A stretch of DNA of 64,000 nucleotides from Croceitalea rosinachiae (lineage in GTDB: Bacteria > Bacteroidota > Bacteroidia > Flavobacteriales > Flavobacteriaceae). Both the position numbers and the translations under genes were made by a program. The notes beneath the pieces are model-generated. The model was given only the letters and a program-made list of their open reading frames with translations, was not told the DNA's origin and made no database searches. The stretch covers positions 186,001 to 250,000 of the forward strand of contig NZ_JAVRHR010000003.1 in assembly GCF_031846445.1 (NCBI RefSeq), in the 5' to 3' direction. Below, in pieces: positions 14,792 through 23,038 of the stretch; within the stretch, counting starts at the first letter, position 1, and each line of letters begins with the position of its first letter.

Positions 14792-14830
14792 AATTAAAAA
14801 ATCCTGTAAATCAGATGTTTACAGGATTTT
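14792..14830 (-). terminator. Terminator of ssrA
   Basis: A perfect 11-bp stem (14800-14810 with 14818-14828, AATCCTGTAAA) with a 7-nt loop is followed on the minus strand by TTTTTAATT. It lies 24 bp downstream of the tmRNA 3' end. Confidence 0.75.
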
Positions 14831-14853
14831 GTATTAATTTGGTGTTCTAAAAG

Positions 14854-15249
14854 TGGAGCCGGGGAGAATCGAACTCCCGTCCAAACAAGCAATTAAAAAG
14901 CTTTCTACATGCTTAGTTTTTGTTCGATTTTCGACGCAAGACCGACCAAAAACCGCCTATCGTACGCTTAGCTTCTTAAAGTTTTAGTGCTAATGTCAAA
15001 GCAAACAAAAGCCTTATGTTGACTTTTATGGTGCCTCAAAACGAATCGCCATCAACAAGGGCTATTCTGAGACATCTCGCTTCGCTACCTAGTAGCGACG
15101 AGGCTAATCTTACTATAATTCAGATTAAGCGGCAAGAGCGTAGTTATTATCGCCAATTAAAAGTGTGGAATAGAGTTTAACGAGCGTTACTTCCATAGCT
15201 CGGCATGCTTACGTTCCAATTGGTCTCGCTGTCAAAACCAGTCGGCCCC
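14854..15249 (-). ncRNA. ssrA: Transfer-messenger RNA (tmRNA)
   Basis: The RNA starts GGGGCCGACTGGTTTTGACA and ends GACGGGAGTTCGATTCTCC-CCGGCTCCA. Its ends pair as a 7-bp acceptor stem (GGGGCCG with CGGCTCC), and a T-arm GTTCGATTC is present. CCA is not encoded. The tag reading frame at 15125-15154 encodes GDNNYALAA-stop, a tag of the kind found in Bacteroidota. The length is 396 nt. tmRNA rescues stalled ribosomes and marks the nascent chain for proteolysis. The nearby 3' flank is a frequent integration neighbourhood. Confidence 0.95.
15125..15154 (-). other. tmRNA proteolysis-tag reading frame
   Basis: Read on the minus strand, the codons give G-D-N-N-Y-A-L-A-A and TAA. The YALAA end is the typical protease-recognised tail. 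The resume codon is taken to be GGC at 15152-15154. Confidence 0.85.
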
Positions 15250-15374
15250 TTCAATGAGTTAGGTAAGCTTCGCTTACCTGTAAACGAATTGAACCCTGAA
15301 CGCAGTCGAAGGGACTGTATCTAGAGCTATATTCTCTCATGATTTTTGTCAATGAACTATTTTAAAAAGGATGG

Positions 15375-15409
15375 CAAAGTTAACTAAAAGTTTGCGTACC
15401 CTTTTCAAT
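15375..15409 (-). promoter_or_regulatory. Promoter of ssrA
   Basis: The minus-strand -7 box TAACTTTG lies at 15375-15382, with ATTG at 15406-15409 at the -33 position. It is 126 bp upstream of the mature tmRNA 5' end, so a leader is removed. The leader includes an 8-bp hairpin (15261-15279). Confidence 0.6.
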
Positions 15410-15444
15410 CCACTTAAATTAGGTCAATAATTATACCAAGATTT

Positions 15445-16641
15445 ATGAAGTTCGGAATCATCAGAGAACGCAAAAACCCACCTGATAGGCGAGTTGTATT
15501 GTCGCCTTTACTCTGTCAAAACGTTTTAGAAAAACATACTAACGCTGAATTGGTTATTGAACCTTCTCCCATACGTATATTTTCGGATGAAGAATATAGT
15601 GAAGCGGGCATCAAAGTGGCTGAAGAAATGGATTCGTGCGATGTTCTTTTAGGAGTGAAAGAAGTACCGATTGAAGCACTTATTCCCAATAAAAAATACT
15701 TTTTCTTTTCACATACGATAAAGAAGCAACCTTACAATCGAGATTTACTAAGAGCTATTTTAGCTAAGAATATCGAATTGTACGATCATGAAGTCATCAT
15801 AAATCAAAATGGACAACGTCTGGTGGCTTTTGGTCGTTACGCAGGAATTGTTGGTGCATATAACGGAGTCCGGGCATATGGACTCAAATACAATTTGTTT
15901 ATTCTGCCCAAAGCAGAAGAGTTAAAAGACCAGAAAGCCCTGATTACGAAACTCAACAAAATTCAACTCCCAAATATTAAAATATTGCTTACAGGCAAAG
16001 GTCGTGTGGGTAATGGAGCAAAAGAAATGTTAGATGCCATGAACTTGAAAAAAGTTAATGTTGCGGACTATCTCAACGAAGAGTTTAATCAACCAGTGTA
16101 TTGCCAGATTGATGCTTCAGAATATAATAAGCGTAAAGATGGGGTTCGTGGAAACAAAGCAGATTTTTTTGCCAATCCCCAAGAATATAAATCTAATTTC
16201 TTCAGATTTACCAAAGTGACCGACTTTTACATAGCTGGTCATTTTTATGGAGATGGTGCTCCATTTTTATATACGAGGGAAGATGCAAAGCATCCCGATT
16301 TTAAAATAAAAGTGGTTGCCGATGTGAGTTGTGATATTGATGGGCCTGTGGCTACTACCATTAAACCTTCTACTATTGCCGAACCTATTTATGGTTATGA
16401 ACCACTTTCAGAATCTGAAATCGATTATAAAGATGCTAAGGCCATTGCTGTCATGGCAGTAGATAATCTACCCGCGGAATTACCAAGGGATGCCAGTGAT
16501 GGATTTGGTGAGGCATTTTCGAAATTCGTCATTCCTGCTTTTTTTAATGGAGATAAAGATGGAATTTTAGAACGTGCTAGAATGACCCAGAATGGGAAAT
16601 TGACAAAATACTATGAATATTTAGAAGATTATGTGGGTTAA
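15445..16641 (+). CDS. Saccharopine/alanine dehydrogenase-like NAD(P) enzyme
   Basis: This 398-residue protein belongs to the alanine dehydrogenase/saccharopine dehydrogenase (LYS1-like) superfamily. The N-terminal domain begins MKFGIIRERKNPPDRRVVLSP and includes VAFGRYAGIVGAYNG. The Rossmann nucleotide site is TGKGRVGNGA (about 183-192). A later segment, ADVSCDIDGPVATTIKPSTI, is typical of lysine-forming saccharopine dehydrogenases. These enzymes act in lysine metabolism, but the substrate in this bacterial branch is uncertain. It is divergent from ssrA. Confidence 0.75.
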   Translation: MKFGIIRERKNPPDRRVVLSPLLCQNVLEKHTNAELVIEPSPIRIFSDEEYSEAGIKVAEEMDSCDVLLGVKEVPIEALIPNKKYFFFSHTIKKQPYNRDLLRAILAKNIELYDHEVIINQNGQRLVAFGRYAGIVGAYNGVRAYGLKYNLFILPKAEELKDQKALITKLNKIQLPNIKILLTGKGRVGNGAKEMLDAMNLKKVNVADYLNEEFNQPVYCQIDASEYNKRKDGVRGNKADFFANPQEYKSNFFRFTKVTDFYIAGHFYGDGAPFLYTREDAKHPDFKIKVVADVSCDIDGPVATTIKPSTIAEPIYGYEPLSESEIDYKDAKAIAVMAVDNLPAELPRDASDGFGEAFSKFVIPAFFNGDKDGILERARMTQNGKLTKYYEYLEDYVG

Positions 16642-16727
16642 ATATCCAATGGTCGAGTTTGCCTGCACAATATGTCAAGGTTATACGCTTTTTTGTATAT
16701 TACGTGACTTAACTTTCAACCAACCAA

Positions 16728-17006
16728 GTGAAATTTAACTGGATTTTCTCTAAAAAAGAGGCTCAAAACCGACAAAAACAAATAATTGAGCTTGAATATC
16801 AACTAAGACCCAAAATCACCAAGTTTTTAATGGAGCATTTAGAACAAGAATGTTGTGGTGACTTTTCCTGTTTCCATTTTGATTTTGATATGAATACGAA
16901 ATGGGTTTGGATTTCTGAAAAAACCCCTAAAAACTATTTGACTAAAATTAGACGGGATTTTGATATTGAAATCAATGGTTCTCAAAATTTTTCTTCCGTA
17001 GGTTAA
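16728..17006 (+). CDS. Small Cys-containing hypothetical protein
   Basis: This 92-residue soluble protein starts with GTG. It has a basic N-terminus, a helix, then QECCGDFSCFHFDFDMN and WVWISEKTP. It has no signal or membrane segment. I do not recognise the family. Confidence 0.45.
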   Translation: MKFNWIFSKKEAQNRQKQIIELEYQLRPKITKFLMEHLEQECCGDFSCFHFDFDMNTKWVWISEKTPKNYLTKIRRDFDIEINGSQNFSSVG

Positions 17007-17135
17007 TTCTCATTTAAAGGAGACTTAGGATTATTTATTTGAGGCAAGTCATTTTTAAAGTTATATAAGATTCAATTAACTTTAATTGCAATATGAAGAG
17101 TACGTAGATTCAATTGCTTTTCCAATTCTTGAAAT

Positions 17136-17507
17136 ATGAATCCAGCAGAAGAATACATACTAAGCAGAGATGAACCTTATCGAAGCATTTTACTGCACCT
17201 GAAAGCTGTAATTGAAACGGTTATTCCTGAAGTTGATATGAAATATAAATGGAACATTCCCTGTTTTTATGCAGGTAAGCAGCCTATTTGTTATTTGAAT
17301 GCTTCCTATAAGGGTAAATATGTGGATATGGCATTTTGGAATTCAGCCTATTTGACAAAACATATAGCACTTATGGTAAGTCAAGACCGAAAGGTGGTCA
17401 AATCTTTACGATACAGCTCTCTTGAAGAAATCAAGGATACGATATTAATTGACGTTTTGGAAGAATCTTACGCTTTAAGAGCTAAGGGTTTTTATAAAAA
17501 AAATTAA
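17136..17507 (+). CDS. DUF1801 domain protein
   Basis: This 123-residue protein matches DUF1801: EPYRSILLHLKAVIETVIPEVDMKYKWNIPCF, YLNASYKGKYVDMAFW and a C-terminal RYSSLEEIKDT. The fold is of the YdhG type and the biochemical role is unknown. Its end overlaps the end of kdsA, on the opposite strand, by 4 bp. Confidence 0.8.
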   Translation: MNPAEEYILSRDEPYRSILLHLKAVIETVIPEVDMKYKWNIPCFYAGKQPICYLNASYKGKYVDMAFWNSAYLTKHIALMVSQDRKVVKSLRYSSLEEIKDTILIDVLEESYALRAKGFYKKN

Positions 17508-18322
17508 AAAGTATTGACAACTTTACGTAAAGTCACCAAATCTGTAAGCAGCTTTTCGAGCAAACTTAAATCCAACATATTCGCTCCATCACTTTTAGCA
17601 TTTGCGGGATCAAAGTGAGTTTCTATAAAAAGCCCGTCTACACCAGCTGCAATACCAGCTTTTGCCATAGTTCCAATCAATGCTGGGCGTCCACCGGTGA
17701 CTCCCGAAGATTGATTGGGTTGTTGCAAAGAGTGCGTTACATCAAGTACGACCGGCGCATAATGTTTCATGGTCGGAACCCCCCTAAAATCAACAACCAT
17801 ATCCTGATAGCCAAACATGGTTCCACGATCGGTGATAATAGCTTGTTCATTTCCAGTCTCAGTAACTTTGGTCACAGCATGCTTCATACTTTCAGGACTC
17901 ATAAACTGTCCCTTTTTGATGTTAACCGTTTTTCCTGTTTTAGCAGCTGCAACCACTAAATCAGTTTGGCGAGCCAGAAAAGCTGGAATTTGAAGTACAT
18001 CAACATATGCTGCTGCCATACCCGCATCTTGTTCAGTGTGAATGTCGGTAACGGTCGGTATTTGAAAAGTCTCAGATACTTTTCTAAGTATTTTTAGTGC
18101 TTTTTCATCTCCTATTCCGGTAAAAGAATCTAGCCTGCTTCGATTGGCCTTTTTAAAACTTCCTTTAAACACATATGGTATTTTAAGCTCGTCCGTTATC
18201 GTAACTACCTTTTCTGCAATTCGCATGGCCATTTCTTCACCTTCAATAGCGCAGGGACCAGCTAAAAGAAAAAAATTATTGCTTTTTGTATGTTTTAGCT
18301 GAGGAATCAGACTTAACTCCAT
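17504..18322 (-). CDS. kdsA: 3-deoxy-8-phosphooctulonate synthase
   Basis: This 272-residue enzyme condenses arabinose 5-phosphate with phosphoenolpyruvate to KDO-8-phosphate for lipopolysaccharide core synthesis. Family signatures visible are LLAGPCAIE near residue 19, GSFKKANRSR, VTDIHT, QIPAFLARQTDL, KGQFMSPESM, the DRG-containing TDRGTMFGY, and DVTHSLQQP. The length is normal for the family. A minus-strand -7 box TATTTTTG at 18339-18346 lies just upstream. Confidence 0.97.
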   Translation of the reverse strand: MELSLIPQLKHTKSNNFFLLAGPCAIEGEEMAMRIAEKVVTITDELKIPYVFKGSFKKANRSRLDSFTGIGDEKALKILRKVSETFQIPTVTDIHTEQDAGMAAAYVDVLQIPAFLARQTDLVVAAAKTGKTVNIKKGQFMSPESMKHAVTKVTETGNEQAIITDRGTMFGYQDMVVDFRGVPTMKHYAPVVLDVTHSLQQPNQSSGVTGGRPALIGTMAKAGIAAGVDGLFIETHFDPANAKSDGANMLDLSLLEKLLTDLVTLRKVVNTF

Positions 18323-18338
18323 AAGTATATGTTTTAGG

Positions 18339-18346
18339 CAAAAATA
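18339..18346 (-). promoter_or_regulatory. -7 box of kdsA
   Basis: TATTTTTG on the minus strand, 17 bp before the kdsA start codon, matches TAnnTTTG. The -33 element is not clear. Confidence 0.5.
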
Positions 18347-18393
18347 CTATTTTGAAAAAGTATCTGTTAGTATACTACCCGAATTAACCTACA

Positions 18394-18951
18394 ATGCGAA
18401 AAATTACACTTTTAATTTTTTTGCTGTTTTCTATTGGAACTACTGCTCAATACGGTAAAAATTGTGAGATTCGACAGTGGAAAATAAACATTGTAAACCC
18501 GGGTCTTGAATATGAAAAGGGTATTGGTGTTAACCAAACTCTCAACGTAAGAGCAGCTTGGCAATTGGCACTAGATCTAGCAATGGCTGACCCATATAAA
18601 GAATTAGATTTCTTTCCCGCGATTACTGTTCAAACCAGATTTTACTACAATTTCGAAAAACGAGCAAGAAAGCGGAGACAGATTTACGGTAATTCTGCAG
18701 ATTATTTCGCTCCTACAGTAGCTATTTTATCACCTGATGCAAGAGTGGTTGATAATGAAATTGTTGATGGTCTGTATGGTTATGGAGGTCTTGTTTATGG
18801 TATTCAACGGAGTTATAATTCAGGTTTGAGTTTTTCAATTGATGCGGGTGCAGCGTATTATGTTGGTTCTTTTAAACGAGGTATCTATCCAGTGGTCAAC
18901 TTAAGTATAGGATGGATAGTAAGTGAAAAGCGTTGGTGTATGGGGAAATGA
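18394..18951 (+). CDS. Secreted hypothetical protein, beta-barrel-like
   Basis: This 185-residue protein has a signal peptide (about 1-18, cleavage at TTAQ). The mature chain is rich in aromatic residues and glycine and looks like a small outer-membrane barrel: LNVRAAWQLALDLAM, TVQTRFYYNFEKRARKR, YGYGGLVYGI and a final LSIGWIVSEKRW. Its function is unknown. Confidence 0.6.
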   Translation: MRKITLLIFLLFSIGTTAQYGKNCEIRQWKINIVNPGLEYEKGIGVNQTLNVRAAWQLALDLAMADPYKELDFFPAITVQTRFYYNFEKRARKRRQIYGNSADYFAPTVAILSPDARVVDNEIVDGLYGYGGLVYGIQRSYNSGLSFSIDAGAAYYVGSFKRGIYPVVNLSIGWIVSEKRWCMGK

Positions 18952-19021
18952 AAGCAAAACCCCTTCAAAATCAATAAGATAAAAATAACATTCCTTTATG
19001 CTTCGCTGTAAGAATTAGCAG

Positions 19022-19029
19022 TATCTTTG
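19022..19029 (+). promoter_or_regulatory. -7 box of typA
   Basis: TATCTTTG, followed by CACGC, lies 19 bp before the typA ATG and matches the TAnnTTTG consensus. Confidence 0.6.
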
Positions 19030-19048
19030 CACGCTCAAAAACAAGGTT

Positions 19049-20848
19049 ATGTCTAAAATTAAGAATATTGCCATTATTGCACACGTTGACCACGGTAAAA
19101 CTACTTTGGTTGATAAAATCATGTACCATTGTCAACTGTTTCGAGAAAACGAGAATAAAGGTGATTTAATTCTAGATAATAACGACTTAGAACGAGAACG
19201 CGGAATTACTATCGTTTCTAAAAACGTTTCAGTAGTTTATAAAGACACAAAGATTAATATTATTGACACTCCTGGTCACGCGGATTTTGGTGGAGAAGTA
19301 GAACGTGTGCTTAATATGGCCGATGGGGTTTTATTATTGGTAGATGCTTTTGAAGGACCAATGCCGCAAACCCGTTTTGTATTGCAAAAAGCTATTGATT
19401 TAGGTTTAAAGCCATGTGTGGTAATCAATAAAGTTGACAAAGAAAACTGTACACCAGAAGAAGTACATGAAAAAGTATTTGACCTGATGTTTGAGCTTGG
19501 GGCGGAAGAGTGGCAGTTAGATTTTCCGACAGTATATGGTTCTGCCAAGCAAAACTGGATGAGTGAAGATTGGCAAAAGCCAACGTCAAACATTGAGCCA
19601 TTATTAGATATGGTCATTGATCATGTGCCTGAGTTTAAACCTGAAGGTGGTTCTACGCAGATGTTAATTACATCTTTGGATTTTTCTTCTTTTACTGGGC
19701 GAATAGCTATTGGCAGATTAACGCGTGGTTCTTTAAAAGAAGGACAACAAGTTTCTCTTGTTAAACGTGATGGTACTTTAGTAAAATCAAAAATAAAGGA
19801 GCTGTTTACTTTTGAAGGCTTGGGTCGTCAAAAAGTAACTGAGGTCAAAACAGGAGATATCTGCGCTGTTGTTGGTATGGAAGGTTTTGAAATTGGTGAT
19901 ACCGTTGCAGATATTGAAAATCCTGAGAAATTAAAGACTATTGCTATTGATGAACCTACCATGAGTATGTTATTCACTATTAACGATAGCCCATTTTTCG
20001 GAAAGGACGGTAAGTTTGTTACTTCGCGCCATATCAAAGAAAGACTTGAAAAAGAGTTGGAAAAGAATTTGGCCCTTCGCGTAAATGAAACGGATAGTGC
20101 TGATAAGTTTATGGTATTTGGCCGTGGGGTGTTGCATCTTTCTGTATTGATTGAAACAATGCGTCGCGAAGGATATGAATTACAAATTGGTCAACCTCAG
20201 GTTATTATTAAAGAAGTTGATGGAGTAAAATGTGAGCCAGTTGAACATTTAACGATTGATTTACCCGAAGAGGTCTCTGGAAAGGCCGTTGAAATGGTTT
20301 CTATTCGTAAAGGTGAAATGACCAGCATGGAAGCTAAGGGCTCTAGAATGCTTTGCGAGTTCATAATTCCTTCAAGGGGTATTATAGGATTACGAAACCA
20401 ATTATTGACTGCAACGGCAGGTGAGGCTATTATGGCGCACCGCTTTTTAGAGTATCAACCGTTAAAAGGAGATATAGCCCAACGCTTGAATGGTTCATTG
20501 GTTTCTATGGAAAACGGAACCGCAATTCCATATTCGATTGATAAACTTCAAGACCGCGGTAAATTCTTTATTGATCCAGGAGAAGATATTTATGAGGGAC
20601 AAGTTATCGGAGAAAACTCACGTCAAGATGATATGACAGTAAACGTTACTAAGACAAAAAAACTATCTAATGTACGTTCATCTGGAGCTGATGACAAAGC
20701 CAAAATAGTACCTGCAATAAAATTCTCGTTAGAAGAAGCTTTAGAATATATTCAGAAAGATGAATATGTTGAGGTTACTCCCAACCATTTGCGCCTTCGT
20801 AAAATATACTTGAAAGAGGTAGATCGTAAACGAAATAAAATTACTTAA
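19049..20848 (+). CDS. typA: Translational GTPase TypA/BipA
   Basis: This 599-residue elongation-factor-like GTPase acts at the ribosome and supports large-subunit assembly and stress growth. The GTP-binding motifs are AHVDHGKTT (G1), RGITI (G2), DTPGHADFGGEVERV (G3) and NKVD (G4). The C-terminal TypA-specific domain contains RNQLLTATAGEAIM and ends in the conserved LRLRKIYLKEVDRKR. The length is normal. A strong hairpin terminator follows. Confidence 0.97.
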   Translation: MSKIKNIAIIAHVDHGKTTLVDKIMYHCQLFRENENKGDLILDNNDLERERGITIVSKNVSVVYKDTKINIIDTPGHADFGGEVERVLNMADGVLLLVDAFEGPMPQTRFVLQKAIDLGLKPCVVINKVDKENCTPEEVHEKVFDLMFELGAEEWQLDFPTVYGSAKQNWMSEDWQKPTSNIEPLLDMVIDHVPEFKPEGGSTQMLITSLDFSSFTGRIAIGRLTRGSLKEGQQVSLVKRDGTLVKSKIKELFTFEGLGRQKVTEVKTGDICAVVGMEGFEIGDTVADIENPEKLKTIAIDEPTMSMLFTINDSPFFGKDGKFVTSRHIKERLEKELEKNLALRVNETDSADKFMVFGRGVLHLSVLIETMRREGYELQIGQPQVIIKEVDGVKCEPVEHLTIDLPEEVSGKAVEMVSIRKGEMTSMEAKGSRMLCEFIIPSRGIIGLRNQLLTATAGEAIMAHRFLEYQPLKGDIAQRLNGSLVSMENGTAIPYSIDKLQDRGKFFIDPGEDIYEGQVIGENSRQDDMTVNVTKTKKLSNVRSSGADDKAKIVPAIKFSLEEALEYIQKDEYVEVTPNHLRLRKIYLKEVDRKRNKIT

Positions 20849-20862
20849 ATAAGCAGTATCAT

Positions 20863-20902
20863 AAAAAAGAGACCAGATTTCAATAAGTCTGGCCTCTTTT
20901 TT
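20863..20902 (+). terminator. Terminator after typA
   Basis: An A-rich left arm AAGAGACCAGATT pairs imperfectly with AGTCTGGCCTCTT, followed by TTTT. It can serve typA and possibly the convergent glucokinase gene. Confidence 0.7.
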
Positions 20903-20926
20903 ATATACAAATATGTGTTTTTATGA

Positions 20927-21685
20927 CTAACTCAACTGCCCGTGATGATGTTCTTTTAAGCAAGAAATAGCGGCACCAATGATTCCTGCATGATTCATTA
21001 ATTCAGCTTTAACTACATCGGTTTCTATGGTAATGAACTGATTAAACTCTTTCCATTTTTTGGAGGTGCCTCCACCCACAATAATAAGATCAGGAGCAAC
21101 GATAACTTCTACCAGCCTCAAAAACTTATTGAAGCGTTTCCCCCATTTTTCATAGGAAAGTCCTTCACGTTCTTTGGCTGATGCGGCGGCCCAAAGTTCT
21201 ATTTTTTTATGCTCTTTGTAAGGAATTTGGCCTAATTCAAAATTTGGCAACAAAACACCATTAAAAAAGGCACCACTGCCTAAACCAGTACCTACGGTAA
21301 TCATTATAACAAGCCCGTTTTTATCTTTTCCAACACCATAATTCATTGAGGCATAGCCTGCGGCATCAGCATCATTGACTACGGTAAATTCATGTCCGGT
21401 CACTGAAGTGAGCATTTCGTCAACATTGACCCCAAGCCAGCTTTTATCAAGATTACCTGGTGACATACATACACCATTTTTTACTATGGTAGGAAATCCA
21501 CAACCTACGGGACCACTATAATCAAAATGAGTGACAATTTGTTTAATGACTTTAGCCATATCAGCTGGCTTTCTAGAGCTAGGGGTGGGAATTCGAAACC
21601 TTTCGGTCAACATTTCGCCAGTTTCAGCATTCACTAAGGCTCCTTTGATCCCAGTTCCGCCAATATCAATTCCAAGAAGTTCCAT
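20927..21685 (-). CDS. ppgK: ROK-family polyphosphate glucokinase
   Basis: This 252-residue kinase phosphorylates glucose, probably with polyphosphate as donor. I chose the ATG at 21685 because it begins directly with MELLGIDIGGTGIKG, the phosphate-binding loop; the longer frame adds 17 unlikely residues. Other signatures are GCGFPTIVKNG, VVNDADAAGYASMNYG and TVGTGLGSGAFFNG. ROK glucokinases of this size that lack the usual zinc motif are generally of the polyphosphate type, but the donor is inferred. Confidence 0.82.
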   Translation of the reverse strand: MELLGIDIGGTGIKGALVNAETGEMLTERFRIPTPSSRKPADMAKVIKQIVTHFDYSGPVGCGFPTIVKNGVCMSPGNLDKSWLGVNVDEMLTSVTGHEFTVVNDADAAGYASMNYGVGKDKNGLVIMITVGTGLGSGAFFNGVLLPNFELGQIPYKEHKKIELWAAASAKEREGLSYEKWGKRFNKFLRLVEVIVAPDLIIVGGGTSKKWKEFNQFITIETDVVKAELMNHAGIIGAAISCLKEHHHGQLS

Positions 21686-21770
21686 AAAAGGAAAGAAAAT
21701 TTTGTTTTCGCAAAGAAACGAAAATCTTTTCGGCAATTGTTAACTCATTTTTAACAAAATCAAACACTTT

Positions 21771-22202
21771 TTAACCATTTTCTTTAGTGGGTTGAATGTA
21801 ATAGTCTATAGAATCCAAAGAATGACCTGGGTCTATCAAATCTAAAAGTTTATCTATTGCCTTGCCAAATCCTGTAAGAGTTCCAAGCTGTTTGTTTTTT
21901 CCTAAAGCACTTGAAATAGTTTCATCTCTATTACCGAATAGATAACCTCCTTTTATTATCCAAAGCGAATTAAAAAGATGCTGCATCAGAACATTGCCCA
22001 ATTGGTCAATGGAAATAGCCAATTGTAAGGCATAAGTACCTAATCCCTTTAAGCCTTTTGAAAAAAGTAATTTTAAAACAGCTAAAATAAATCCGATAGG
22101 GCCTGTTATTGCCAATAATAGAATTGAAATTAAAAAAAGAAGTATTCCGATAAATGGATTTGCCTTTTTGTCTTTTTTGCAATCTTCTTTATGGAGTATC
22201 AT
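21771..22202 (-). CDS. Conserved membrane protein, unknown
   Basis: This 143-residue protein has a hydrophobic region of one or two membrane helices (about 17-48) and a C-terminal soluble part with GNRDETISSALGKNKQLGTLTGFGKAIDKLLDLID. It lies 8 bp downstream of ftsE, so the two are probably co-transcribed. I recognise no named family. Confidence 0.6.
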   Translation of the reverse strand: MILHKEDCKKDKKANPFIGILLFLISILLLAITGPIGFILAVLKLLFSKGLKGLGTYALQLAISIDQLGNVLMQHLFNSLWIIKGGYLFGNRDETISSALGKNKQLGTLTGFGKAIDKLLDLIDPGHSLDSIDYYIQPTKENG

Positions 22203-22210
22203 AACTGAAT

Positions 22211-22894
22211 TTAAACTGCTTTTTGTATGACTTCAAACATTTTATTTCCGTCACATTTTATGGTCTTGTGCGGATACTTTAAAATAAGGGCATAATCGTG
22301 GGTTGCCATAATAATGGTGCGCCCACTATCATTGATTTCTTGCAGAACCTTCATCACTTCAACGCTGGTCTGTGGGTCAAGATTCCCCGTAGGCTCATCA
22401 GCAAGAATTAGTTCAGGGTCATTCAATAAAGATCTAGCTATTGCAATTCGTTGTTGTTCGCCACCAGAAAGTTCATGGGGGAACTTGAACCCTTTGGTTT
22501 TCATACCAACCTTGTCCAATACTTCCTCTATTTTTGCGTCCATTTTTGCACTATCCGTCCAGCCAGTCGCTTTTAATACAAACCTGAGGTTATTATTGAT
22601 ATTTCTGTCTGAGAGTAGTTTGAAATCTTGAAAAACAATACCCAACTTTCTACGAAGAAAAGGGATTTCGTTTTCTTGAAGTGTTTTTAGATTAAAATCA
22701 ACTACTGAGCCATAACCTTCCCGTAAAGGAATATCACCATAAAGAGTTTTCATAAAACTACTTTTACCGCTTCCTGTTTTTCCTATGATATAAACAAATT
22801 CACCCTTTTTGACTTCTAGGGTGATATTGTTAAGAATTAAATTTTCATTTTGAAAGACAGCTACGTCTTGTAATTTCAATATGGTTTCAGGCAT
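22211..22894 (-). CDS. ftsE: FtsE-like ABC transporter ATPase
   Basis: This 227-residue ATP-binding subunit has Walker A GKTGSGKSS (about 38-46), a Q-loop FQDFKLL, signature LSGGEQQR, Walker B LILADEPTGNLD and switch His in MATHDY. Length and sequence fit FtsE, which with the membrane protein FtsX controls wall hydrolases at division. No ftsX gene is adjacent here, so the partner must lie elsewhere or the assignment is loose. Confidence 0.8.
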   Translation of the reverse strand: MPETILKLQDVAVFQNENLILNNITLEVKKGEFVYIIGKTGSGKSSFMKTLYGDIPLREGYGSVVDFNLKTLQENEIPFLRRKLGIVFQDFKLLSDRNINNNLRFVLKATGWTDSAKMDAKIEEVLDKVGMKTKGFKFPHELSGGEQQRIAIARSLLNDPELILADEPTGNLDPQTSVEVMKVLQEINDSGRTIIMATHDYALILKYPHKTIKCDGNKMFEVIQKAV

Positions 22895-23038
22895 TTTTTT
22901 ATTTTAATTGTTATAAAGGTACTAAGTTCCTAAATTCTTTAGATTTAATGGTTTCATTAAGGTGACTTTGCAATTGAATATACTTTGGCGCGGATTTTGA
23001 CGTTATTGATTCATCAATCGAGAACAGCGTAGAACACT

